Positions 1-8,736 of a stretch of DNA of 20,098 bases are shown here, in pieces. Below the pieces are notes generated by a model, which did not search any database, had not been told where the DNA came from, and saw nothing but the letters and a program-made list of their open reading frames with translations. Position 1 is the first letter of the stretch, and the number at the start of each line of letters is the position of its first letter. The translations under genes were made by a program, and so were the position numbers. Source of the stretch: Mesostigma viride (lineage: Eukaryota; Streptophyta; Mesostigmatophyceae; Mesostigmatales; Mesostigmataceae); contig RPFO01001982.1 of NCBI GenBank assembly GCA_009746045.1, forward strand, positions 1 to 20,098, read 5' to 3'.

Positions 1-411
1 GTCAGGCGCGAACGTTTCCGTTCAGCAGTAACTGTCATTTCGTCTCGCTTCTTATCAAATTTCACATCCACGTCCTGTGCCCCGAAAAAGTTTAGTACAG
101 ATATCGGTTCGCGACTTTTTGTTTGACGGTTAAATAAGTCAACGCGCCGTACCGTCCTGAGGCCGCGGATTGGCGAGACACCCCACCTGCCCGCGAAACC
201 CTGAAGTGTTCAGCGTTTCAGCACCCGTTCAGAATACCTCAGACTCGATCTCCAAGGTTTGGGGATTTTCTTTGTACTACGCGATTGGCCATCTCGCTAC
301 GGTCCTGGACGTCGTCCGCTCCCGCGCTAGGGGGCGCGGGGGACGGCCCCACCTTCGGCCTACGGCCGCGGCCAAAGTTTTCGGGCTTCATAAATCGTAG
401 TTACATTAGGG
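1..411. other. Unassigned sequence at window start
   Basis: No recognisable gene, RNA or element. An open stretch from about 170 to 400 (76 codons) has no recognisable domain and a composition typical of chance GC-rich DNA. At 338-375 there is a GC-rich stretch with local inverted repeats (ggccg/cggcc). The region ends where the 109-bp tandem array begins. Confidence 0.4.
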
Positions 412-2022
412 GACTGGACGGGCAGTCTCGGGTCTTCGATGAATGAATTCCAGTGAATGCAAGATGAATTGCCGAGACCGACCTGTTAGCAAGGAAATTC
501 GTCCTTTTCGTATGTTCAGACTGGACGGGCAGTCTCGGGGCTTCGATGAGTGAATTCCAGTGAATGCAAGATGAATTGCCGAGACCGACCTGTTAGCAAG
601 GAAATTCAAGTCCTTTTCGTATGTTCAGACTGGACGGGCAGTCTCGGGGCTTCGATGAGTGAATTCCAGTGAATGCAAGATGAATTGCCGAGACCGACCT
701 GTTAGCAAGGAAATTCAAGTCCTTTTCGTATGTTCAGACTGGACGGGCAGTCTCGGGGCTTCGATGAGTGAATTCCAGTAAATGCAAGATGAATTGCCGA
801 GACCGACCTGTTAGAAGGAAATTCAAGTCCTTTTCGTATGTTCAGACTGGACGGGCAGTCTCGGGGCTTCGATGAGTGAATTCCAGTGAATGCAAGATGA
901 ATTGCCGAGACCGACCTGTTAGCAAGGAAATTCAAGTCCTTTCGTAGTTCAGACGACGGGCAGTCTCGGGGCTTCGATGAGTGAATTCCAGTGAATGCAA
1001 GATGAATTGCCGAGACCGACCTGTTAGCAAGGAAATTCAAGTCCTTTCGTATGTTCAGACTGGACAGTCTCGGGGCTTCGATGAGTGAATCCAGTGAATG
1101 CAAGATGAATTGCGAGACCGACCTGTAGCAAGGAAATTCAAGTCCTTTTCGTAGTCGACTGGACGGGCAGTCTCGGGGCTTCGATGAGTGAATTCCAGTG
1201 AATGCAAGATGAATTGCCGAGACCGACCTGTTAGCAAGGAAATTCAAGTCCTTTTCGTATGTTCAGACTGGACGGCAGTCTCGGGGCTTCGATGAGTGAA
1301 TTCCAGTGAATGCAAGATGAATTGCCGAGACCGACCTGTTAGCAAGGAAATTCAAGTCCTTTTCGTATGTTCAGACTGGACGGGCAGTCTCGGGGCTTCG
1401 ATGAATGAATTCCAGTGAATGCAAGATGAATTGCCGAGACCGACCTGTTAGCAAGGAAATTCAAGTCCTTTTCGTATGTTCAGACTGGACGGGCAGTCTC
1501 GGGGCTTCGATGAGTGAATTCCAGTGAATGCAAGATGAATTGCCGAGACCGACCTGTTAGCAAGGAAATTCAAGTCCTTTTCGTATGTTCAGACTGGACG
1601 GGCAGTCTCGGGGCTTCGATGAGTGAATTCCAGTGAATGCAAGATGAATTGCCGAGACCGACCTGTTAGCAAGGAAATTCAAGTCCTTTTCGTATGTTCA
1701 GACTGGACGGGCAGTCTCGGGGCTTCGATGAGTGAATTCCAGTGAATGCAAGATGAATTGCCGAGACCGACCTGTTAGCAAGGAAATTCAAGTCCTTTTC
1801 GTATGTTCAGACTGGACGGGCAGTCTCGGGGCTTCGATGAGTGAATTCCAGTGAATGCAAGATGAATTGCCGAGACCGACCTGTTAGCAAGGAAATTCAA
1901 GTCCTTTTCGTATGTTCAGACTGGACGGGCAGTCTCGGGGCTTCGATGAATGAATTCCAGTGAATGCAAGATGAATTGCGAGACCGACCTGTTAGCAAGG
2001 AAATTCAAGTCCTTTCGTATGT
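412..2022. repeat. Tandem array, about 15 copies of a 109-bp unit
   Basis: Units begin with gactggacgggcagtctcgg at about 412, 519, 628, 737, 845, 952, 1058, 1157, 1266, 1374, 1483, 1592, 1701, 1810 and 1919. The typical period is 109 bp; shorter spacings (99-108) come from small deletions. Copies after 1266 are almost identical, while those between 845 and 1160 carry most of the indels. Each unit contains an imperfect inverted repeat (gtctcgg ... ccgagac, about 45 bp apart) that could form a hairpin. Minus-strand open frames across the array (for example 702-1247) are artefacts: they repeat the same peptide, shift frame at indels and resemble no protein. This is satellite/minisatellite DNA with no evident function. 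Confidence 0.97.
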
Positions 2023-2072
2023 GCGCGAAACATGAGGGGTGGGAAAACGGAATAAGCACAAGAAAACGGAAT

Positions 2073-2367
2073 CAGCGATGGCGGAGAAGACGGCGATGGC
2101 ACTTTTCAAATCGCATGTCATGGACGTGCACGAGCCGGATGGTTGGTGGGGACCCCGGTATGCAAGATATTTTCAGGCCCAAACTCAGGGGAGAAGCGGT
2201 ATCATGCCCATGTGACGGCGTTTAATAAGGAGCACAACATGGTCCATGTGCTCTACACAGACGGGGACGATGAAATAGTAGGGTTAGATGAGGTGCGAGC
2301 TGCGCTTTGCGCATGCCCAGGTGTAGAGTTACCCAATCTGCCACCCGACTCGACTGCGCGAGGTTAG
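2073..2367 (+). pseudogene. Fragment with a Tudor-like domain, frameshifted
   Basis: An ATG at 2073 opens a frame beginning MAEKTAMALFKSHVMD and reaching DGWWGP near 2150. The adjacent frame (codons in register with 2143) then continues as VGTPVCKIF ... KRYHAHVTAFNKEHNMVHVL ... YTDGDDEIVGLDEVR to a TAG at 2365. The pattern Y-x-x-x-V-x-x-[YF]-[ND]-x-E-x-x-x-x-H-V-x-Y-x-D-G-D-x-E matches the core of Tudor-like beta-barrel domains, which bind histone tails or other chromatin ligands and also occur in algal transposon proteins. The two halves need a +1 shift near 2140-2150, so this is either a broken gene or two exons with an unseen intron. It directly follows the 109-bp array. The domain call rests on pattern only. 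Confidence 0.45.
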
Positions 2368-2694
2368 GCGGAGATAGTAGAGTGCGTTCGGATCGAAGCA
2401 GGTCGCACACCGGGGCACGGCTAGCAAGCAAGCGAAGGCGACCCCGCGCCACAAGCGCCGCCCTCCCCACATAATTGATGACTCAGACTCAGACTAGCCT
2501 TATTGATGTGAGTTTAAATTTTTCAGTTTTAGATCCCAGCGTGCAACATACAGGGATGAAAAGCACTTTAACATGTATTATTGTGCCTCTGCGACTTCCC
2601 AATAGGAGCGCGTGTTTTATCAATGAATTATTTAATTAATATTTTTTTCAGTTGGAAATGACGTCAAAAACTGGGCTGAGTTTTAAATGTTACT
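2368..2694. other. Non-coding, AT-rich towards its end
   Basis: No gene is visible. The first 100 bases are GC-rich, followed by AT-rich DNA with runs such as ttatttaattaatattttttt. It separates the Tudor-like remnant from the retrotransposon tail. Confidence 0.5.
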
Positions 2695-2708
2695 TATATA
2701 TATATATT
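2695..2708. repeat. (TA)n microsatellite, possible 3' tail of the minus-strand retrotransposon
   Basis: A run of alternating TA followed by ttaaaaatataatt. It lies about 130 bases beyond the stop codon of the minus-strand retrotransposon remnant. Many non-LTR elements end in a simple-sequence tail, so this may mark its 3' end. That role is inferred. Confidence 0.4.
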
Positions 2709-2839
2709 AAAAATATAATTACTTCAGCAGAGTGAAATCACTCAAACCAAAGCAAACGCCCAGCTATAAACCTATATACAGAGCCATGTCAAAGCTCTAT
2801 ACTACGATAAGACCAATGGAAACGCCTAACGGGAGGAAC

Positions 2840-4470
2840 CTAATAGCCCTGCTGCACCGCAAAATCAGCCCGCGTACGGCGGAGCATGATGTCAGCCATG
2901 GCCCAGTCAGCGCCACCGACAAGCGCTGACGCCAATATGACGTCCAAGTCCGCGCCGACCATGGGGCCCGCTGGCCTCCAGGTCCAGCCGGTCCTCCCGG
3001 AGCCGGCAAACACTCCTTGAAGAAGGCGGAGGTCAGGGGCCCCATGGCCCCAAACTCCTCCAGGACAAAGGCTACCACACGATGGTGCCCGACGTCGCCG
3101 TAGGCCAGGAGCTTGGCCCGCTCCGCCCGGTCCGCCGTGTAACCTGCCGTGAGGGAGGCCCAGCCACGTGGCTAAGAGCCAGGGCCGCGCCACCGAAACG
3201 TCAATAAGCAGATGCCGGCCACCCCCCTCAAAGTCCAGCACCACGATGTCAGGCCGGTGGTTGGGGGAATAGAAGGCAGCGCCATCCGCATCCTCGGACC
3301 GGATGTTCGCGTGGGGGAAAACCGACCGAATCATGGCGAGCACCACCGTCAGGAGGACAGTGTGCAAATACAAATACCAATTCTGATTCTGTTGGCCCCC
3401 CATGCAGGCAAGGTAGTGAGTCCCCGTGGGATCCAGCGGCTGCCCACAGCTACCACAAGGCCGCCCGGCCGGAACAAGAGGCTGCGGGGCAAATAGCTGG
3501 TGCCGGAGCGCCACCGAGTAGTGGCTGGGAGCCAAGGCGAATGGGGGGGCCATGGGAAGAGCACGAAGGTACGCCGAGCCCACACTCCGCAAGGAAAGCG
3601 AGAACAGCCACGCACGTCCCTGGGCGTTGAGGGTCCGCGAAAAGAGCAATCCAATCAGCCGGTGCGCAGAATACCCGCGTAGGTTTTCTGGTGTTTATCG
3701 ATGACGCGAGCAGGGAATGCGGCGGGAGATTGAACGGAGGCGACCGAGGAGTGCCGCGAGGGAGGTGGCGCTGTACCGCCTGAGCGGCACGGACGGGAGA
3801 ACAGGCCTGCTGGATCTCAGCATAGGCCTCCTGGATGGCGGTGACGAAGGGCAAAGGGCTGCTGGGGTCCAGGAGGTCAGGCGCTGCCGTTGCCAAAAGG
3901 GGCAGGAGCCGGCAGCTTTCCGCCCACGACTGAGCGACGGAGCCCAAAAATGCTGCTGGGCCAGCCGGGCGGCACGAGTCAGACCGCAGCCACCCATCCG
4001 TGCAGGCAGGGTGGCAATGCGAATAGCATGTGGCGGGAGGTCGGGGCCCGGGACCAGCTGCGCCAAGGCCGACTGGATGCGTTCGTCGTGGCCCTCGGCG
4101 GCCAGCCGGACCTGAGCCGGAAGAGCGCCCCGGAGCCAGTGAACGACGCGAGGGTGAGCGCAAAACCACAGAAGCAGACCCTTGGTCTGCGAATCATGAA
4201 GGCGCGCAATCAAGGGCAGTACCTCAGTGCGTGCCTCGAGGGCGGCCCGCAGAGCATCGATGACAAACGCGGGGTCGCCAACCGGAACGCCGAGGACATC
4301 CAACCCATGGAGGCGCTCGTCCCGGCCCAAGAGCTGGGGCGGAAAGCCGGAGCAATCACCTTGGGGCGAGTACACCGCGCACTTGGCCAGGGTCAACTGG
4401 AGGTTGATGTCGGCCACCGCGGTCTGCAGTGCCAGCAGAGCCGCGGTGGTATATATACTGTCCTGAGCCA
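2840..4470 (-). pseudogene. Non-LTR retrotransposon remnant with restriction-like endonuclease (C-terminal part of ORF)
   Basis: Read on the minus strand, protein similarity runs through three frames. From 4417 to about 3930 comes MADINLQLTLAKCAVYSPQG and onward, resembling the post-catalytic palm/thumb of LINE reverse transcriptases. It then shifts to the frame with FLGSVAQSWAESCRLLPLLA (about 3955-3560), then to the frame ending at 2840. That last frame has C-x2-C-x8-H-x3-C (CGSCGQPLDPTGTHYLAC, about 3457-3404) and RPDIVVLDFEGG ... LLIDVSVARPW (about 3255-3185). A zinc knuckle followed by PD ... D-V is the layout of the restriction-like endonuclease of R2-type elements, which nicks target DNA for target-primed reverse transcription. 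The catalytic YxDD part is missing, so the copy is 5'-truncated. With at least two frameshifts it is dead. A second overlapping frame near 3078-2840 may mark a third indel. Confidence 0.8.
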
Positions 4471-4516
4471 GTAGACATCGCGCCTTACGCGGATCCGCGC
4501 TTTTTACGTTTCAGTT

Positions 4517-4720
4517 CAGACAACTGGTCTCAGACATGCACGGGGCTCGGCGTGCCATGCTTCCACGTTTGTTGTCTCTTTTCAGACAACTGGTCTCAGA
4601 CATGCACGGGGCTCGGCGTGCCATGCTGCCACGTTTGTTGTCTCTTTTCAGACAACTGGTCTCAGACATGCACGGGGCTCAGCGTGCCAATGCTTCAGTC
4701 CACGTTTGTTGTCTCTTTTC
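4517..4720. repeat. Three tandem copies of a 66-bp unit
   Basis: Copies begin with cagacaactggtctcagac at 4517, 4583 and 4649; the third is a few bases longer. Each unit opens with agacaac and closes with gttgtct, so each could fold into a hairpin. The array sits between the retrotransposon's truncated 5' end and the 173-bp satellite. Confidence 0.95.
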
Positions 4721-4725
4721 ATATA

Positions 4726-6540
4726 CTGTCACATGTCACCATTTGAGCTCAGATCGAATGAGCCCAATTTTTGTAGGTGGTCTAGTATTATGGTTTAAAT
4801 GTTGCTTGCAAGAATCCAGCTTGATATGAGTTCATTTGGTCATGATTCCTATTTGTTTCATGTAAGAAACCGGTGCAAATGGCGTAAAACTGCATATTCA
4901 TACCAAAGAGACAACCAGCGCAGGCCAGAAATCGGGAGAATCCGGACCATGGTAGCTCGAGCCTGCCGTTATCTTTTCCGCGTTTTCGAGTCGTTCAGGA
5001 TGATGAAGATGAATGGTGATGGAAATGTGTATCCTTGTGCATTGAAATTATGGCTGGCTTACGTGTGGAGCGACTACTGTCACATGTCACCATTTGAGCT
5101 CATAATGAGCCCAATTTTTGTAGGTGGTGTAGTATTATGGTTTAAATGTAGCTTGCAAGAATCCAGCTGGATATGAGTTCATTGGTTCATGATTCCTATT
5201 TGTTTCATGTAAGAAAACCGGTGCAAATGACAAAGGTTGCATATTTATACTGTCACAATCACCATTTGAGCTCATAATGAGCCCAATTTTTGTAGGTGGT
5301 CTAGTATTATGGTTTAAATGTAGCTTGCAAGAATCCAGCTCGATATGAGCTCATTTTGTCATGATTCCTATTTATTTCGTGTAAGGAAACGATGAAAATG
5401 GCGTAAAAACTGCATATTTATACTGTCACATGTCACCATTTAGCTCAGAATGAGCCCAATTTTTGTAGGTGGTGTAGTATTATGGTTTAAATGTTGCTTG
5501 CAAGAATCCTGGCAGCTCGATATGAGTTCATTTGGTCATGATTCTATTTGTTTCATGTAAGAAAAACGGTGCAAAATGACGAAAAGCTGCATATTTACAC
5601 TGTCACATGTCACCATTTGAGCTCAGAATGAGCCCAATTTTTGTGGGTGGTCTATTTTCATGGTCTAGATGCTGCTTGCAAGAATCCAGCCTGAAATGAG
5701 TTCATTTGTTCACTATTCATTATTGTTTCATGTAAGAAAAGGGGGAAAATGACGAAAAACTGCACATGTATGCTGTCACATGTCACCATTTGAGCTCAAA
5801 TGAGCCCAATTTTTGTGGGTGGTCTATTTTCATGGTATAAATGCTGCCTGCAAGAATCCAGCCTGATATGAGTTCATTTGTTCACTATTCATATTTGTTT
5901 CATGTACAAAAGGGGGGAAATGACGAAAAACTGCACATGTATGCTGTCACATGTCACCATTTGAGCTCAGAATGAGCCCAATTTTGTGGGTGGTCTATTT
6001 TCATGGTCTAGATGCTGCCTGCAAGAATCCAGCCTGAAATGAGTTCATTTGTCCACTATTCATATTTGTTTCATGTAAGAAAAGGGGGAAAATGACGAAA
6101 AACTGCACATGTATGCTGTCACATGTCACCATTTGAGCTCAGAATGAGCCCAATTTTTGTGGGTGGTCTATTTTCATGGTCTACATGCTGCCTGCAAGAA
6201 TCCAGCCTGAAATGAGTTCATTTGTCCACTATTCATATTTTTTTCATGTAAGAAAAGGGGGAAAATGACGAAAAACTGCACATGTATGCTGTCACATGTC
6301 ACCATTTGAGCTCAGAATTGAGCCAATTTTTGTGGGTGTCTATTTTCATGGTCTAGATGCTGCCTGCAAGAATCCAGTGAAATGAGTTCATTTGTCCACT
6401 ATCAATTGTTTTCAGTAAGAAAAGGGGGAAATGACGAAAAACTGCACATATGCTGTCACATGTACCATTTGAGCTCAGATGAGCCCAATTTCGTGGTGGT
6501 CTATTTTCATGGTCTACATGCTGCCTGCAACAGTCCAGCT
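4726..6540. repeat. AT-rich satellite, ten copies of a ~173-bp unit
   Basis: Units start with ctgtcacatgtcaccatttg at 4726, 5077, 5250, 5423, 5600, 5773, 5944, 6116, 6289 and 6453 (last copy partial). Spacing is 164-177 bp except for the first interval (351 bp), which holds an insertion. Copies before 5600 share variants (tttaaatgtagcttgc) different from later ones (ggtctagatgctgcctgc), so the array has two subfamilies. The last two copies carry more deletions. No coding capacity. Confidence 0.97.
4904..5074. mobile_element. 171-bp dispersed element inserted in the satellite (copy 1)
   Basis: The first satellite unit is interrupted: catattcatac is followed by foreign sequence, and tactgtcacatg resumes the unit. 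TAC flanks both sides (4901-4903 and 5075-5077), consistent with a 3-bp target duplication. The segment gacaacc ... gagcgacta recurs at 13733-13903 with few differences (for example gaagatgaatggtgatgg versus gaatatgaatggagatgg). No convincing terminal inverted repeats, no coding capacity. It behaves like a small non-autonomous mobile element of unknown class. Confidence 0.6.
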
Positions 6541-6625
6541 TTAGGTACCCTCAGATCTGAAAGATATTTTTTTTACTCATTTGAAGACTTGTGAAATTGA
6601 GCAAACACCTATGAATCCCCTCTGC
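6541..6625. other. Junction between satellite and LINE fragment
   Basis: Short unassigned sequence (tttaggtaccctcagatctg onward). No gene seen. Confidence 0.4.
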
Positions 6626-6824
6626 CCAGCAGTGCACCTGATGTCGAGCCATCGCATCTCCCTCACCCGGCACGCTCTCCGCGTTCGAATACCGTGCCCT
6701 TTGGTGCCGGCCCTTAAGCAGGCATGAAAAGCAGGCCCTGTTCAACAAGGTCCTGGTTCTCCTGATCGATGCTCACTTACGGCGCCGAGACGTGGACCCT
6801 TACCGACGCCCTCGAGAAGAAGCT
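6626..6824 (+). pseudogene. LINE copy 1, 5' fragment (post-RT region)
   Basis: Aligns with 9360-9545 of LINE copy 2: cccagc...tgatgt(c/g)gaccatcgcatctccc, then the segment encoding a degenerate KQALFNKVLVL and GAETWTLTDALEKK. The motif TYGAETWTLT ... EKKL is typical of the region downstream of the reverse transcriptase domain in many non-LTR elements. The copy is truncated at its 5' side and frameshifted. At 6824 it is interrupted by a TIR element; its continuation is found at 8007. Confidence 0.7.
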
Positions 6825-8001
6825 TGTAACAAGCAAAAAATGATTTGTTGTTACATCCTTTGTTTTGTTAACGTTTGGCTTTTATTTGAGGACTTTTGGA
6901 TCAGTATGAGAAAGTTATGAGGTTTCTAAGACGAGGTACTTGGAACTTGAGCTTGTCAACAACTGTCAGAGGCCCTATTGGTCGTGGCCTGATCCACGTG
7001 GGCTATAGATTATGATTTGGCACGCCGCAAAGGTGAAAACCATTGCGTTTCAGTGCGGTCGCGGAAACGCGGAAACGCGGAAACATCTGCAAATGAATCG
7101 ACCGGAATCGAACTGGGACCTCTGCACCAACTCGCTGACTATAGGACGGACGCTCCGGATCCTGGCATCGCCAACACACCTACAGTCATCCGCAAAAGTT
7201 CTCCTTTCCGGGGAGTGATGAAGCCTTTCGGATTTGGTGCTAGATAAATCATTCGAGATTTCGTGTGTAGGAGTACTACAACACGTGTCTGCTCGCGAGA
7301 TTAGTCAGTTCTCGCACCGGAGACAGGCTGAACAGGTGGAACCTTCTGAGAGGGAAGGGGCATAGCCAGTACTATCGAGATAGCCAAGCGTATATTTCTG
7401 ATTTTGGGCACGCCGCAAAGGTGAAAACCATTTGCGTTCAGTGCCGGTCCGCGGTATATTGGTATATGGGCTATAGTATCAAGGAGACAACCATAGTATA
7501 TTGGTTGGTACTACCAAGTCGATTAAATGCTCCTTTAGAACTTGAGTGCTTACTACAGATCTAGGATCTCACGTATAGATTCTTCCAGGCTGTTTGTGGT
7601 GCTGTTCTTTTTTGTGTGACTAGGAGGATACGAAGATTTGTTTAGAATTCCATGATTCTGATTGGTTTTCAGGCTAGGTTGGGATGCTCGACAAGCACGT
7701 CGATATCATGGACGTGGGGTCGCCATGTCACTACGTTGGTTTTGATCCATCATGGTATAATAAAGCTTGTTTGTTGTCCATTCATAAAGCTCTGTGCTAG
7801 ACTACTGCATTCACAGAAGGCGTCTAGGGCACACACTGTGTTTGCTAAAGGGGTTGTGGTTCCTTCAACCACGTGCTGTGGAATTTCCATTTCAACGTGC
7901 CTGGATACTTGAAGTTCTGTGACCCAAGAAAGCAACCCAGGTAAAAGATCTTTCGTATTGGACTAGGGACATGATGTTGATGATCATTTTTAGTCGTTAC
8001 A
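6825..8001. mobile_element. 1177-bp TIR element with 5-bp target duplication, nested in LINE copy 1
   Basis: The left end TGTAACAAGCAAAAAATGAT and the reverse complement of the right end, TGTAACGACTAAAAATGAT, match at about 16 of 20 positions with one gap. Both ends abut AAGCT (6820-6824 and 8002-8006). Removing the element plus one AAGCT restores the LINE sequence gagaagaagctgaacggcac, so the boundaries are well supported. A subterminal inverted pair gtaacaa/ttgttac lies at 6826-6854. No transposase frame is visible, so it is non-autonomous. TGT...ACA ends and a 5-bp duplication also fit an LTR-type or Ginger-like integrase product, but no terminal direct repeats are present. The family is unassigned. 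Confidence 0.65.
7018..7455. repeat. Pair of internal direct repeats inside the TIR element
   Basis: ggcacgccgcaaaggtgaaa and what follows occurs at about 7019-7065 and again at 7406-7455 with a few indels. Both copies are preceded by gattatgattt/ctgatttt-like sequence. This could be a partial internal duplication or a second small element within the first. Between the copies, three short cggaaacg units stand at 7063-7085. Confidence 0.75.
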
Positions 8002-8640
8002 AAGCTGAACGGCACTGTCACCAACATGTTGAGATCCATTTTCAGTGTAGGATATGCAGTAGACATTCGTAGACGAGAAGATTTGTATTTGGGCTTGCCA
8101 CAAGTATCACTAGAGCACTACACGAACATCGTAGATTACAGCTAACTAAGTACTCGCATACACTCAAGGCTCGCACCAATCAAAGCTCTAGACACATCGC
8201 GGGGGCCAACTGCAGGGCTGCGCGGCCCGCACAGCCAGCTGGTAGGCACCAGCCTCCTTGCGTGCATGGGACAGGCCCAGCGATATCGGACATGCACGGC
8301 GGGCTGGCCGCATGTTCAAGGAGCAGCTAGTATATCGAGAGTATGTGAGGGGCCGCTCAGGCCTCGATCTCCGTGATCTGACGAAAGATGCAGAACAAGG
8401 CCATCTGGGCCCAGGTTGTAGAGGACAATTACCCCCCCCCCAGTGGGGAAGATGCGCGTCACCCGTCGTGGGAAGAATGACGCCCGGCGTGACCACTAGG
8501 GCTTGGCACTCCCTGCTACGTAGCATGTCCCTCGGTTTGTTGGTTTAGGCATTAGATAGATATCAATAGACCGGTAGGATTGTTTGTCCATCCATCCATC
8601 CATTGCCCGGTTAATACTCCGTTACTCCCCCAAAAGCATG
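8002..8640 (+). pseudogene. LINE copy 1, 3' fragment and 3' UTR
   Basis: Resumes the LINE sequence broken at 6824. aagctgaacggcactgtcac is followed by aacatgttgagatccatttt, matching copy 2 at about 9535-9590, then a degenerate EDLYLGLP corresponding to EDLYQGMP in copy 2. From about 8370 to 8640 it aligns with the copy 2 terminus: tgggcccaggt...agaggacaat, a C-run and cagtggggaag, then agaccggtaggattg, ccatccatccatccat and gttactccccca. Frameshifts and stops throughout. The stretch 8100-8350 is too diverged to align by eye. Confidence 0.65.
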
Positions 8641-8736
8641 ATGAATGTATGCGCATGCAGACGATCACTCTTTTGTGCACATTTTTCATATGGGATTAGC
8701 ATATGCATCGGAGTACAGCGAGACTCATCGTGCATC
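8641..8736. other. Spacer between the two LINE copies
   Basis: About 100 bases without recognisable content between the 3' end of copy 1 and the first recognisable reverse transcriptase sequence of copy 2. Confidence 0.4.

Noticed and set aside
702-1247. 181-codon minus-strand open frame with internally repeated peptide
   Set aside because: It lies wholly inside the 109-bp tandem array, repeats the same peptide because the DNA repeats, changes frame at indels and resembles no protein.
412-2022. CRISPR-like array
   Set aside because: The whole 109-bp unit is repeated, with no unique spacers between short repeats, and the context is eukaryotic. The same applies to the 173-bp and 218-bp arrays.
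3212-4474. Plus-strand open frames opposite the retrotransposon remnant (for example 3890-4474)
   Set aside because: They are antisense shadows of a GC-rich coding remnant; domain signatures (zinc motif, endonuclease motif) are found only on the minus strand.
7085-7180. tRNA gene on the minus strand
   Set aside because: B-box-like agttcgattcc and a D-arm-like word are present, but they are too close together, with no proper anticodon arm or acceptor stem pairing. At most a tRNA-derived fragment.
6825-8001. Solo LTR or LTR retrotransposon
   Set aside because: TG...CA ends and a 5-bp duplication fit, but the termini are inverted repeats extending about 20 bp and there are no terminal direct repeats or gag/pol remnants.
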